This document shows, one piece after another, positions 14,177 to 26,957 of a DNA stretch of 64,000 nucleotides; the stretch's first letter is position 1, and each line of letters opens with the position of its first letter. Source of the stretch: Diadema setosum. Its lineage: Eukaryota; Echinodermata; Echinoidea; Diadematoida; Diadematidae. The stretch lies in contig NC_092704.1 of assembly GCF_964275005.1 (NCBI RefSeq), positions 13,357,371-13,421,370 of the forward strand, read 5' to 3'. Under the pieces are notes generated by a model. That model was not told the DNA's origin. It made no database searches and worked only from the letters and a program-made list of their open reading frames with translations. The translations under genes and the position numbers were made by a program.

Positions 14177-17100
14177 GATAAAGAATCGAAGAGGGAAAGA
14201 AGAACATGTTATCATTAAACATTGATTTTAACATCTGAGTATCGCAATTCATCGTAAACATCATTTACAGCTATAGAAGATCAGTCATACAACTAAATCG
14301 AAGTTATCGCGATCTTCTTTTTTTTTCAGCACTAGTCTCGCTAACAGTTTTGTTGTTATGGTTGTTTATGATTACCTAATCTCATTCATATCGCATTTGG
14401 TCCTCTGTTGTTATTTTTGCTGTGTCTCCAATGTTTTATATGCATTCATCGAAGCTAACATTTACAATTCACTTAATTAAAGCCATTCTATTTCTGGTCT
14501 GAAGGCCGTGAGTATCCACAACAGATGTATCTGACGCCTATACTTGGTGCGTTGGCTAGGTATACAAGAAGTAGAAAACGGTGAAAACTCTCCCAGAACT
14601 CAAAAACCTTGACTTCTCATCTGGCTTATTTACGTTTTAACAACGTCTCCGAACAGAAATGTGATAAAAATCACCGAAAGGATTGCGGGTTGCAGAAATA
14701 GAAAAATCCAACAACAGTGGGCATTGTCAGAATACAGGCGTGGGCGGATAGCACCTTTTCCATTCATTATGTACACCATGCAAGTTTCAGACTTATTTAG
14801 GGCGAAGAAAGAGGTCGTTTAATATATAAAACGGAAGGCGAAGATCAGCCTGGATGACATTATTGCTTGCCGGTCTATTTCCGATAACATGATCATGATG
14901 TTAACCTATTTGCTATGGCAGACACTACATTTGCGGTTTACGACCCCCCCCCCCCCTTCTTCTTTTTCGCTCATTTTAAGGTAAAATCTTCAAACACGTT
15001 GAGGTTTCTCTGCAAAATGTTTAATCAAGCATTGATAATGTGAGTTTATTTTCTATAATTACAGCATTAAAAATTCACTTTTCCAAAATGAAAGAACACT
15101 TGGCTAACCGCTTTCAGAAAGCAGGGGGAATAATCTACTCTTAACATAATGGGGAAGTATCAAATTGATGGAATGTGTAATTTTCATGAAAAATTGATTT
15201 TTTTTTTTTTTTTTTTTTTTGGGGGGGGGGGGGGGGTTCTCTTTACATTTCTTTATATTGTCGTCCACATCACCTACGTCATAACCTCTAGCAGTCTCCT
15301 CATCCAGCGGTTCCAACACCAAAACTTTAAAAATTCATAACTTTTGCATCGATTGTCCGATTTCCCTCAAACTTTCGCTGATGTGTTTAACTAATATTTC
15401 TGCGTTCACTCAATCCACATTTCTCTTTAGGTTTTGGTTTCCTATAACTGAAAATGAAGTGACTTCTTTTTCCACCACAAATTATCTATTCTGTAATTAA
15501 AACGTATCTTAACAGTTAAAACAAAACTCGAGTTATCCATAATCTGTCCAGAATGTAGTTCGCTGCTCCCGTTCAGTACAGCAGGGACTACGTAAAACTA
15601 TACAAAAACTCCTGCAATGATGTTGGGAGGCGAACAGCAATTTTTGGATGTCACCATAGCAGATAGTCTAGGACCTATATCCGGACAGGAGTCCCATCAA
15701 CCATGCCGACCTTGTTGAGAGGTTGGCACGAACTTCACCTCAATAAACCACTTCCAAGTTGCCATGACAACTGTGCGATTGGGTGCCAGCGAACGATGGC
15801 AACTGTTGTGTCTTCGTCTCACTCAACTTAACAATTAGTCGACTCATTGGACACCGAGACTACTGAATGTCTAGAGTGGTTTTTGAGCGTGTCGCATCAG
15901 TAAGGTGGAAAACAAATTAAAACAAACAAACAAAAAACCTGAGAGGACATGGAGGATGAAGATGATAGACGACGTTCGAGCTACTCACGCATGAATAATC
16001 CAACGCTATCTGATTGACAGTCGTGAGCATATTCCTGTAAGTGCTCAAAGTAAGGTATAATAGAGAGTATAAAATTATAAAAGTGATGAGCGTATAAGAA
16101 CGCCGACTATAGTCGTGCTTCGTATCATAAATTCCATACGTACTTGCTAAACCTAGAAAGTAATTTCCTGTTTAATATGGCAAACGAGAGCATAGTTATA
16201 GCAATGACAGGATTCTCTATAAATCTCGGAAACGATAATGATTTTGTAGGCGCATTTATATTATTGCTTCGCCACAGTATACACAGTGGTCTGAAGGTCA
16301 GAGAGAGGTTCAATGTACCTAAATTCGTCGTCATCGTCTGAAATAAGGTGCTATTATTACAGCTAATGCATAGGCATCGTTGAAAGGGGGAGTTGCTTCA
16401 TGACAAGTCCATGTGGGTGATATCAATACTTCCATTACCACCCTTTCTAGTAAACTTTGATGGAAGCAGGACGAAATATACGAACAGATACTCGCAAATT
16501 AAAGCTATACTTGTAAATTAAAGCTATACTTGTACAGCACTTGAAGGTGGGGAGGGGTACCTGCGGGTACCTGAACACCGGAAGTCTCTGACTCAGCTAC
16601 TGGAGTATATAGGCCGATGAGAAAATTGGATACCGTTTGAACACCTCTATATAGTTCATCTGATGTGGTGTTCTATATACGTATAGGACTGCATATAGAC
16701 ACACTGGAATATACTTCTTGGCCACGTACCAATGCCGTCTCACACCAAATATTTGTTTTTGTGTGTCTATATAAAAATTAGATGCCTTCTTCTTGAGTTG
16801 AGTTTGGAGTTATTTTACAAAGAAACTAAACAAAACCGTAAAATAAAAATGCGTCATATGGCTTTGATTACAAATTATTCGCCTATGTTTGGGTAAAGCC
16901 ACTGCTAGCAGTAGATTTGAACCAGGAAACTCAACATTTGGTGTCATTGATTCTGATTTCGTATTTCTGATAAATTAATGAGTCACATCTGCTCCTCTCA
17001 CTCTGGTGATGTGAAAATCAAAGCAAATCTTAAAGTAATGGCGGATTTTTTTCTTTAATTCAAACTTACAACATTTATTGTACATTCCATTTCATATCCC

Positions 17101-17663
17101 TTGTCTTTCTTATATACTCCCTATCAGAAGAATGACGATTGTACACTATAACGGCAATGATACCCCATGCAGCAAGTCACAGTCTAACTCCTTTCTATCT
17201 GTCTCTTTCGCTTAAGCTTCCATTCATTTTTACTCGTTCCTTCTGTTTCATGATGTTAAAATCATTCAAATGATATCATGCATTTAAGTATTCAGTCTTC
17301 GGGTGATTCTTTTCCTATGGCAAGTTACAAGAGGCGCCACACTTTGACATCCTGCAACAAACGACCTTGTGACTCAATTTCGCAGTCAGAAGAAATTCAA
17401 CGGTGACTAATAATTGATGGTGAACAGAATAGCTTTAACCACAGAAACCACTGTCATTATTTTATGACCCTATCGAAATGATATCTACAATAAACACATC
17501 ACCCTGTTTGAGGTATTATCATCATTACCACCTGCGTCGACATGTTATCCCAACCATAGCAGTCTTCGCCGTCAGTACCACATTCACAGTCATTATCCCA
17601 AATTTCACCGCCAAAATGTTTGCCTTTTAATCTGTAGTCGCTGCACTTATTAGCATTATTGTT

Positions 17664-18079
17664 AAAAGGATGGTATTGTTTTGGCTCACTTTAGTTCAGT
17701 TCAGTTGGTTGAGGGTGGGAAATTCAGATTTTGACTTTTTGTGAGATAAATAGAAACATCTTATGAAATATATGGAAGAGCATATAAGAGGAATTCAAAG
17801 TTCATATGACGAAAATCGGCTTTGAAATGGCTACGATATTAAAAGAAAAGCAAAGTAAAACAAAGTGGTTCTAATAAAAGGTGGGTCCAACCTTTTATTA
17901 GAACCGCTTTTGTTTCCGGATATCTAGGCCATTTCAAAACCAATTTTCATCAAATAAACTTTAACTATACCTCTTGGAATTGAATGTTGTTCTTGGTTTT
18001 CATGAGATTTCTCATTATCTCACAAAAAAAAAAGTTGGAAACCTGCAGCTCCATCTTAACCAAAACTATACCATCCCTG
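17664..18079. mobile_element. Near-palindromic MITE, copy D
   Basis: Ends are TAAAAGGATGGTATTG and the inverse CTATACCATCCCT. The arms surround a centre GGTGGGTCCAACC flanked by inverted 'ttctaataaaa' / 'ttttattagaa'. It sits inside GALNT intron 1 and is one of the best-preserved copies. Confidence 0.85.
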
Positions 18080-18706
18080 CATATTACCTTTGACGCACCT
18101 TTCTTCTTAGTATAATCATCATTAACACATTTACATACCTTCGTCATTGTCGTTGTCATTATTGACGTCAGGCCAGAACTCTCAGGAACAGAAATCATGT
18201 CCAGGGTCAGACTTCACACACGATATACTTCATCGTCATGAAACTTTCATCATCATCATCATCGTCATCATCATCAATATAGCAGCAGCAGCAGCATATA
18301 CATTGATGTCCTTACTTCCCACCATCATGATTAATCGTCAGCATATTGCCACCAGAATCGTTAGTGTACCAGGTATACCTGGTCCATTATCGATTAAGTA
18401 CTCCATGACTTGAGTATATTATACTCAAGGCATAATGGCGTCACATTGATATCATTATGATCACAAGTTTGTATTCTCACTTTAATCATTACAATGTCGA
18501 TCATGATGGTGGTGATGTATTATGAAGACAATTGCGCCATGATGCATTCAATGACCACGACATCATCGTCAACACCATCATCATGTTGTATGTCCATGAC
18601 CACCATACATGCATCCACATGGTCATTGATCATACACCGTTATCCACTCACTCAAACTTCTTTACATAGAGGACATACATTATATCATTTGTTTATACAT
18701 CCACAC

Positions 18707-19152
18707 CTTTGATTTCTGGTATCCAGCACGCTTCGCTCCACTGAAATCTTATCGCTCACGACGAGATTGTAATTGTGCAAGTGTCGGGTGAGTTTCGCCC
18801 GCCCCAAGGCCTCTCCGGACAACAATACCGGCTGCCCTCCTTCGCCGGGACCAAAGCGAGGAATGTCCTTGTCAATCTGGCCCAAGATCGGGTCCAGGTC
18901 CTTCTCCTCCCTAGAATGGGCGTTGCTCCTTCTCCCGTTACCCTCCGATGGATGAGCGTGAAAATGATGATGGCCTCCACCACCACCACCACCATCGTGG
19001 ACCTGCCCGGAATTCACGGGCACGTCAGCCACGATTCCCTGCTGCACGGTGCGCAAAACATCCCTGCTCTCGTGGTGAATGAGGAAGAGAAGGAACGCTA
19101 GGGAGAACCAGGCGGTTCCGGAGACAACGACAGTGAAGTATATCCGAGGCAT
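18707..19152 (-). CDS. GALNT: Polypeptide N-acetylgalactosaminyltransferase, coding exon 1 (N-terminus)
   Basis: The gene starts mucin-type O-glycosylation: it transfers GalNAc from UDP-GalNAc to Ser/Thr of proteins in the Golgi. This exon encodes residues 1-148 plus two bases. Residues about 5-25 (IYFTVVVSGTAWFSLAFLLF) form the single signal-anchor helix of a type II membrane protein. Residues about 26-100 are the stem, with seven glycines (54-60) followed by HHHFHAH. From residue 101 the family signature begins: GPGEGGQPV, then NYNLVVSDKISVERSVLDTR just before the catalytic domain. The GPGE-G-PV block is like human GALNT1, but the subfamily cannot be settled. The ATG has A at -3 and is the only start that gives the anchor. 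The donor is AAAG|GTGTGG. The gene continues into exon 2 at 14,071 and runs out of recognisable exons leftwards, so it is partial. Confidence 0.93.
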
Positions 19153-20133
19153 GATGGTAAACGTGAGACTGGAAACAAGTTCGAGAAAGCACGTCCAACC
19201 AAGGAAGTACTACTGATACTAGGCAACCTTCTTCAGCAACAAACAGGTGACCTTTTAATATCGTTAATCTCTCCCCTCCTTGGTATGATGTACCGTGTCT
19301 TTAATGATCATATCCACGTGCAGACGACTCACATTGAGGTTGTACCGCGAGATGAGCTACAGCTTATTGTACGAACGAGCAAAAGGTATATGGGATGATT
19401 AATCATGCCCCTTGGTATCGCGTGCACCAAGGACACGAATACGAAAGTGGGCTGCTACGGAGTCCTTCACCGAACAAGGCGAGGGGTGGAGGTTGTTGCT
19501 TTTCTCTTTTCACGCTCCAAAACATTGTGCACATGTAAGCGAATGGAAGCGGAAACTTGACCCTGTTCTTTGACCCATTGCATACTCGCATATTGCGTGA
19601 TCAAATGAAGCTGAAACCAGCTCAGTTTCGTTGATAGCCGTGGACTCCTGTGACATGTTCAAATTGCTGAGACAGACACATGTGTGTTGGCAAAAATCTC
19701 ACCCGACCCAATATTTCCACTCCAGCGATAATCGTGAGACGCTTAGAAAAGAAAAGAAAAGAAAAAACACACACAAAAAAACGACAAAAAAACAAACCAT
19801 GATAATCTGTCAAGCTCAATGTGAAAGAGTAACACAAGTTCCTTATCGTTTGTTTCCATGCAGGTACATCAATATCAGTGTGTGGAATTGCGCACTTTCG
19901 ATGTAGTAACTATTAATATTAGAAGTGGTGAGAATTTCTCCTGTACACGACACGGAAAGAACTTTTGGAATCAGCGTCACCGAGCCGCTGTGCTCCACCA
20001 CCGCACCAAGTGAGGTTCACGCCAAATTTAGCCCCATCCCAACTTAGGAGTGAGGAACAGTCACGAATCGACGACGTTCGATGATAGAACTCCGAGCGCG
20101 CACAAGCACGCTGCGAGCATCATTTGCGCGGGT
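19153..20133 (-). promoter_or_regulatory. GALNT 5' UTR and presumed promoter region
   Basis: This is upstream of the GALNT ATG on the minus strand. No TATA box or clear initiator could be pinned. An upstream non-coding exon cannot be excluded. An A-rich AAAAGAAAAG run lies at about 19747-19765. Confidence 0.35.
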
Positions 20134-20139
20134 GTATCC

Positions 20140-20439
20140 CAGGGGCGGATCCAGGAATCGGGAGCGCAAAAAATATTTCCGGTGTCACTTCTGGGTTTAA
20201 TCAGCTGACAAAAAAAAAAGAAAGAAAAATAATAATAAATTGATAAAAAAAAAAAAAAAAAAACCCACACACAAACAAAAAACAGGAGTGCTCCCGTGCC
20301 GTTTCCGGTGAAAAAAAAAAAAGAAAATCGAAAATTAGAGGGTTTTTTTTTCATTCTCTTTTCTTTTTATTTCTTTTGTTTTAAGAAAAATTAAAGGGGA
20401 CGCGCGTGCGGTAGGCCCCCTTCCCCCGATCCGCCATTG
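20140..20439. mobile_element. hAT-like MITE, copy 1
   Basis: The left end CAGGGGCGGATCCAGG matches the CAGGGGCGG-type inverted repeats common in hAT superfamily elements. The right end is the degraded inverse, GATCCGCCATTG. GTATCC occurs just outside the left end and again at the right junction, a candidate target-site duplication. The interior shares blocks with the copy at 47,533 (GCGCAAA-AATATTTC-GGT and CTTC-GGGTTT) and has long A-rich runs. No transposase. Confidence 0.7.
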
Positions 20440-20777
20440 TATCCAGCTGGATCCTGCATGCGGCGGTGTTGCGACGACGTCTCAGAGCTGGTGTCTATCG
20501 AAGAATCACGCGCAGACAACACGAAACAAAATGACATAATGCAAGCCCACCCTTTGGCAGATTAAACAATATCATTTTTCTTATTCTTTCCCGTAACGTT
20601 ATTATGCTTATAGTTTTTTGTCTTTACTTTTGATCTTTACTCTCTTCGCTTCACCTTCCTTCCTTCATTCCTTAATTCGACCGTCATTCATTAATCCATG
20701 TATCCGTTCATTCATTTATTCACTCACTCACTCACTCACTTTAATACTCTATAGTAGGTCTGATTGTGCATGGTTTT

Positions 20778-20806
20778 ATCATGGAGCTACTTAGTAGCTC
20801 CATGAT
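20778..20806. repeat. Perfect 12-bp hairpin
   Basis: The arms ATCATGGAGCTA and TAGCTCCATGAT are perfect inverted repeats around a 5-bp loop (CTTAG). It directly abuts the left copy of the tandem duplication that follows. Confidence 0.8.
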
Positions 20807-21280
20807 TATACCGCACTGTGCAGGAGAAGTGAAGAGCGCCCCCACAGGTCTTCTCTTTTATTTCTTTCCTTTTTTTTATTATTATTATTATTTTTTTTAA
20901 TAACTATCCGACGCAGAAAGCTACAGCATGCTCAAGTTGTATTGATCGATATGTAAGCATTTTGTCTGTGAGGTAGTCATCAAACTCCATACAGATTTTA
21001 TGTTTTTCCGGCAGACTGAGGTTCCTCCGAAATGTAAATGATTGTTGCAGCAGTGTCATGATTAATACGGCACTGTGTTGGAGAAGTGAAGAGCGCCCCC
21101 ATACGTCCTCCTTTTCTTTCTTTCCTGTTGTTCTCGTGTTTTTGTTGTTTCTTGTTGTTGTTTTTTTTTTTTACTATTGTACGCAGAAAGCTACAGCATG
21201 TTCAAGTTGACCGATATATAATTGTTTTGTCTGTGAGGTAGTCGTCAAACTCCATACAGATTTTATGTTTTTCCAGCAGA
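20801..21280. repeat. Tandem duplication, about 220-260 bp units
   Basis: Copy 1 (about 20,801-21,016) and copy 2 (about 21,057-21,280) share an ordered series of blocks: CATGATTA, GAGAAGTGAAGAGCGCCCCCA, ACGCAGAAAGCTACAGCATG, TTTTGTCTGTGAGGTAGTC and CAAACTCCATACAGATTTTA. A T-rich stretch varies between copies. No coding content was seen. Confidence 0.85.
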
Positions 21281-22680
21281 GTGGCATCGATGGGAGTCGT
21301 AAACAGTTACTGGGATGATGTCATATCCTCACACGTTTCCAGTTTCCTTGGATTTAAAAGATTTCATACAATTTACTACCTTTCTTCCTATGACATGGTT
21401 GTTCCAAGTTAGCAACGACTTGGGGGTGATGACCCTGTAAAGAGGGGGGGGGGGGGGAATGGGTATGTTCACTGAAATTACAAAAATAACGATTTTATAC
21501 CACGAGTATCTTTACGCAGCCATCAATGGGAGAACTGAGATGTAGTGAGATCGTTCCTTGCCTGACTTGGGGGTTATGGCTATTCATGTGAAAAAAACAT
21601 GTGAAAAAAACCCAAACAAGCAAATGATACCCCTATGCTTCCAAATTCAGAAAGTTGGTTTTGTTTTGTTTTTTGCTCTACAAACTCTCCCCCCCCCAAA
21701 AAAAAAAAATAAAAATAAAAAATCAGGGGTGCAAACACTCACCCATCAAATGAGATTCTGAAGAGCAATGAAAGAGATACAGTACATACTAGTAATTATG
21801 TAATACACTGAACATGCAATGCATCTCAGAGTGCAAAATAATTCATAGAACAGGGAGACTTTTCTATCATTTTTCTTGTATCTGGACGCTACATACATCA
21901 TGTACCGTATCCCCCCCCCCCCCAAAAAAAAAAAAAAAAAAAAAAATCATAATAATAATAATAATAAAAGTACAACGATGCCCTCCGCAACAATAATTTT
22001 AAAAATAGTGAATCAATCCAGATACAATTTCAGGGTATGAAACTAGAACTTATTACCTATAAAACCCCATTCAATTTGCTTCAGTGGTCAAAGATAAATG
22101 AGGATCTTTGTAGAGCATGTCAGGAATCCCTTCCCTCCAAGTTCTGCCATTGCCGTCCAAGTTCTGCCATTGTGTTCACACATCAATATGCAGTTCCAAG
22201 AGCATCCAAGTGCTTAACCTTGAAGAAACAGACCAATGACATGCTTTACAATAATCCACATTTCTCTGTGACTACCTAACCAAATTTAATGGGGTTTTCT
22301 GCAAAATATATGTAAGATGTTATATTCTAGACCCTGAAATATCATTCAGTTTAATAATGTTGAAAGTTATCAATGCTGAAATCTGATTGTGATTTTTTTG
22401 GGGACATACTGTATATTTATGGACAATTTCAGGAAGCCTCTTACAGTCAGGAAGACTTAAGTAGCCCTGTAGTAGGTACCTTTCTTGTAGTCAGTGATTT
22501 CATGCCCAACATGCACACACACAACACACACACACAAACAAATTGCGCATTCACAAGGCTACCATAGAAACGAACTTGGTCCATAACTTCCACCTGTCCA
22601 TCAGCCTGCCTCTTTCTACTTGTTCCATTTCATCTTACAATACATGCACTTTAAAAGTGGAAATTTTCACACATTTTGCA
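21281..22680. other. Intergenic sequence with C/A homopolymer junctions
   Basis: No exon recognised. It contains C-tract/A-tract junctions at about 21,686-21,709 and 21,911-21,944, a G tract at about 21,446-21,458, and ATA-rich simple sequence. Confidence 0.5.
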
Positions 22681-22865
22681 CCAAGTTACGCGACAAAGGT
22701 AGCGTGAAAATAAAAGTACACAAATATTTTTGCCTGCTTTTTTTATCACCACTATGTAATGTCTTGATTCAGCCACCAAGTTGCACGACAAAGGTAGCGC
22801 GAAAAAAAGCATGCAAATATTTTTGCCTGCTATATATATCACCACTACGTAATGTCTTGATTCTG
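22681..22865. repeat. Tandem duplication, about 90-95 bp units
   Basis: Units 22,681-22,775 and 22,776-22,865 share CCAAGTT(A/G)C, GACAAAGGTAGCG, CAAATATTTTTGCCTGCT and ATCACCACTA-GTAATGTCTTG. Overlapping open frames are artefacts of the repeat. Confidence 0.85.
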
Positions 22866-23900
22866 CGGAATTACAAACATGCAAAATTCATCTCACTCTG
22901 TCGAGCACAAAAGGAAATTACTTGTGTGAAAATATCCACTTCTACAGTACAGTGTACTTATATTTTCCCCTCTTTTCTCCGAGTTTCCTCTCTTTTCTCT
23001 CTTTTTCGTCCAAGAGGCAAGACCCAGGACATCAAACATTCAGTTTTGGTCTTCACATCTTCCACAGCTCATATTCTGTACATACCTCTGAAGTTGTCAA
23101 AACCACGAGTGGTTAAAACTGTCATCACCTGCAGCCAGGACTGATCAATCCCTATTACACAGATACATGTACACACTGTCTAGAGTACCGTCAAGTTGTC
23201 AGCTTAAAAACAATTGAGCACACCACAGTATTTTTTTTCCCCAGCAATGGTGTACGTAATTAGTTTGGGCATTAATGGTTGTATCACTTGGGCTCTGTTC
23301 TTGTTCTTCCCCCCCCCCCTATTTTTTGTACATGTAATTACTCTTTGCGACATTCACTACTGGAAGACATTTTCATAGAAGTAAAAAGAAAACCCAACCC
23401 TGGAACTTAACTTTGTGTTTTACTCATCTAATTTCTGAAACATAAGCACACCTCATATTATTCAAGTTGCAGGTTTGGGGTGCATGGGGCGATAAACAGA
23501 GCTTTTTTTTTTAACACTTAGATTTATTCAAGTACACTGTATATGCACTTATATCCATTATCATAAGATACCAATGAATTTCTAGATATTTAAATTAAAG
23601 CTCTACAAATTCATCAAGGTAAATAACTTCTTTGAGGTATCTTCTTCTCCAACAGGAGACAATGAATTTTTTTTTTTTTTTCATTTTTTCTTGGGGGGGG
23701 GGGGGTGGGGTGGGGTCAGGTTAGGTCTACTGCACCAATGTAAGACAAGATGAGAACACAAAATGGTCACAATTTGACAACCAGAAGCATCAAATCAACA
23801 TTCCACATTGTCCGGCCCCACGAAACAACACTGCACTCCGTTACAAAGCCACACAGGAACACCTGAATTTGGGTTGGTAGATCAGTACCAGATTTCACAT
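22866..23900. other. Intergenic sequence downstream of RPL27
   Basis: No exon recognised. A T-tract then G-tract junction lies at about 23,668-23,704, and a C tract at 23,311-23,319. Confidence 0.45.
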
Positions 23901-23906
23901 TTTATT
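23901..23906 (-). terminator. RPL27 polyadenylation signal
   Basis: AATAAA on the minus strand, about 115 nt after the RPL27 stop codon. This is the expected spacing for a ribosomal-protein mRNA with a short 3' UTR. Confidence 0.75.
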
Positions 23907-24020
23907 GCAGGCCTTGGTAAAACGTTGCATGTTTTGGGGATGTGTGTGTGATCATTAGTCCTTCACAAATGTACAGAGTCTCTCTGGGGGTAAGAATGGG
24001 GGCAGTCACCGGTCCAGTTC

Positions 24021-24069
24021 TTAGAACCTCAGCTTCTGGAAAAACCACTTGTTCTTGCCAGTCTTGTAC
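24021..24069 (-). CDS. RPL27: RPL27 coding exon 4 (C-terminus)
   Basis: Encodes the C-terminal YKTGKNKWFFQKLRF and the stop (TAA at 24,023-24,021). The acceptor ends ATGCAG before 24,069. Its single leading base completes the Arg codon begun in the preceding exon. The terminal KNKWFFQKLRF is the hallmark end of eL27. Confidence 0.97.
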
Positions 24070-25309
24070 CTGCATAAATGTTACACACAAAGAACAGACA
24101 GGAAGATAAACATTAAAATACGAAACCATGTGTAGTATAAAGTTAGAAAACTCCAAGCATGTTAGCATAAAAAGTAACATAAAAAAGCAAGCCTTTGTAG
24201 TACACGGAAAAGTCTAAATTTTTTATGCCACTTGTTGTTTGTTTTTTTCAAATTTGTAGTAAGAGTTGATCTCATACTGTGAATGTCACTCTGCATATGA
24301 GAGTTCTATTGCAATGATGACATATTGATTACAGTCAGAGATTTAAGGGGGAGGGGGCAGAGAGGGGGCAGCATGAGATCTGAATAAAACAAAATTTTTG
24401 TGTGAGCAACATGTACGGATTTCATAATTACAGCGCAATGAACTTACTTAGTATCATTTATGTTTTGTTTAATGCATTTGAGAGAAAATGCTTCGTTACT
24501 GATCTTCGCTATAGTTTCCCTTGTGCAGCATGTTGTGCCTTAATCATTCATATCAATTTATAAGCATATTCTCAATTCATATCAAACTGAGGTGAATAGT
24601 CTTGACAAGGAGTGCCGGGAGCAATGGCAGAGAGAAATAATCCTGCAATAAGTGCTGAATGGAGTTAAAATGAGCAATCACAAAGCAAACATTGCTACTG
24701 CAAGATTCTCAGGACATGCCACAGTTTTCTTTGTTTTATCAAAACTTTGTTATAGCAAAACAGTAAACGTATATAAAGATACAATGGATGATAAATCTAG
24801 GAGATGAACTTTTACTTTGTTGTACATGCACCAAGAATTCTGTCTGAACTGTGATGGTTATAATGAGAGTGCACTGCGTCAAGACTGTTACAGTTTGAGC
24901 AACTTCACATGCAGGTGCCAGTATAGCTACATTGTCAATAATTCTTTCTCTGTGAGTGTCAATGCATGTGTTTGTGTCAAAGTGCCAATTAAATATATTA
25001 GTACATTTTATAATACAGTCAACCTTGCTTAAGTCGACCTCGCATAAGTGAATAATTGCCAAAGTCGAAGGCCTTTTCAAGTCGTCTTCTCTTTATATTC
25101 TATTGATTTTAATCCCTCATAAGTCAAATTTTCTCTAAGTCGAAGCTATTTCATCAGTCCACATAGATTCAACTTACGCAAGGTTGACTGTATGTTCCTG
25201 TTTTTGATCCAAGTTTGAATTCAATTGCTATTTTCAGCAAATTTTTTTCTAGTACACTAGCATTTTATTTGGAAAGAGACACAGAAACAAACATCTAATA
25301 AAGCTTTAC
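24070..25309 (-). other. RPL27 intron between coding exons 3 and 4
   Basis: 1,240 bp. It holds the TA-flanked pogo-like MITE at 25,016-25,190. Ribosomal-protein introns often host snoRNAs; I looked for C/D-box pairs on the minus strand and found none convincing. Confidence 0.85.
25016..25190. mobile_element. Pogo/Tigger-like MITE with TA target duplication
   Basis: A 175-bp element with terminal inverted repeats CAGTCAACCTTGC and GCAAGGTTGACTG, flanked on each side by TA, the target of Tc1/mariner/pogo transposons. The ends resemble Tigger/pogo CAGT...AACC TIRs. The interior repeats AAGTCGA-type motifs. There is no transposase. It sits in an RPL27 intron. Confidence 0.85.
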
Positions 25310-25420
25310 CTCTCGATGAACTTGGTCTTGACTTCCCTCTTTGCCTTGCGCTTGAGGGTAGGATCCTTGAAAGATTCCTTGTTCACCACCTGCTTGTCAA
25401 TGACCACATCCACGGAGTAC
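25310..25420 (-). CDS. RPL27: RPL27 coding exon 3
   Basis: A 111-bp exon. The acceptor GGCCAG precedes 25,420 and the donor is GAGAG|GTAAAG. It encodes [14 protein letters not shown], then [20 protein letters not shown], then IE, and contributes to the split Arg codons at both ends. The lysine/arginine-rich block is typical of this rRNA-binding protein. Confidence 0.97.
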
Positions 25421-26787
25421 CTGGCCGAGCAATGGATCAGAAAATCAGTGACTCACAACACAACATACATAAAGAGGCAAGAACACTGTCACTGACATGT
25501 TTAAGGCACAACTGAACCTTGTTATCAAGAGGTCGGAAGGCGATTCTGCAAGTCCCTACTTTAATTTTTCTCCATTTTCGGCATCCTGATATAGTAAGCA
25601 ACCCGACGTTACAAGGTACTGTAAAATGAGGAATGTTCATGTGCATTTCAATTTTGCTAATTTTGCGAGAGCCAAGATTACAAGATTAAACTTCACACAT
25701 AAGTTCTTGTCTACACTATATGCATTGATGCCAGTGAAAATTTGCAAATATTTCAAGATGCGAAAATACCTTGCTTTATAATAATGTTTTTTTAGTCCAT
25801 GTAATAACAACGTTCACTTGTACAACATCACTGCACTTCCGATTTCAAACTTCCAGTGGCATAAACAGAGATATCAATTGTTGAAGTATCGTATTTTGTA
25901 CTTCTATTTTGCCAAAAATACTGCACGTTTTTATGGCAGATACTGGTTTTCCAAAATTTCGTTACTACACTGCACATATCTTCTGCAGGAAAAGTATCAA
26001 ATACTGTTTTTCCACCAAAAAATATGGCTTTTCAGCTCTCAGAATGCTGCAATGCTGTTTACACAGTTGGCATTCCCGCATACATCACACTCAGCAATGC
26101 CATGTGATGACACTTTGTTCACAGACATCATTTTCTCTACAACCTGCAGAAGAGTATTCAGTCACAGCCTCTGTAGACCCCAAGTGGGCTTCATGTTTGG
26201 CTAGTCTGAAACACCATTGGTATGATCAGTTTTGTGTTCAGCTTTTACATAGAATAGGCAGTGTTAAATGGGTCTTCTAACTTGCCCTCGATACACAGAC
26301 AACCCCCCCCCCAAAAAAAAAAAAACGTACTGACATGCCACATACTTTTTCAAGTATAATTTGACAAAGCGTGATTTACAGAACAACTTTGCGAGTAACT
26401 GAATTTGACTGAGAAATAAGAATTACCCTAAAGAAGAAGCAGAAGCAATTTCCCACCTTATATATTATTACAACACTACGTACCAGTATTATGCAAACAA
26501 CCAAAATGTGTTAAAGAAGGCAATATTTTAACAAGTTGTTCATTTTGTGACTGAAGATCAGTCAACTCGGTATAAAGAACCCACTGCAAAATATACTTCC
26601 TTCTTATTACTAGCTTTCAGCTTTGGAAACTGTTGCAAACTGACTGGATAATGTTGGTTTTCGTTTGCCTAAGTACCAGTACTCGCGGCAAATCCATGTT
26701 TACATGTATATCAAGGAGTTTGCAGAATTGAGAAACCATGGGCCGACTCTGTTCTTCTCTTCCTCACAATTTACAAAGACTGATTAC
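25421..26787 (-). other. RPL27 intron between coding exons 2 and 3
   Basis: 1,367 bp. Contains a C-tract/A-tract junction at about 26,303-26,325. Open frames on the plus strand here are intronic noise. No snoRNA recognised. Confidence 0.85.
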
Positions 26788-26957
26788 CTGGTCGGCATGA
26801 GATGGTTGTAGTTGAACAGCTTGATGAAGGTCTTGATGCGTGACCTCCTCTTGACCTTCTTCTTGCTCATTCCCTTGGTCACTTTGCGTGGGTAGCGGTC
26901 GATGCCAGCCACCAGGGCGTGGCTGTACGGCCTGTCGGAGCTGCCGTCATCGTGATT
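26788..26957 (-). CDS. RPL27: RPL27 coding exon 2
   Basis: A 170-bp exon. The acceptor TTACAG precedes 26,957 and the donor is ACCAG|GTAATC. It begins in phase 0 with [20 protein letters not shown], continues [19 protein letters not shown] and [17 protein letters not shown], and ends in a split Arg. [21 protein letters not shown] is almost identical to vertebrate eL27. Confidence 0.97.

Larger units (their letters stand above)
14072..18706 (-). other. GALNT intron 1 (4,635 bp)
   Basis: Bounded by the exon 1 donor AAAG|GTGTGG and the exon 2 acceptor CTGTAG|A. It carries the (CAGA)n tract at 14,100-14,176, a C tract at 14943-14955, a T/G homopolymer junction at about 15198-15236, MITE copy D at 17,664, and CAT/CAG trinucleotide runs near 18,250-18,296. 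No other exon was recognised. Confidence 0.85.
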
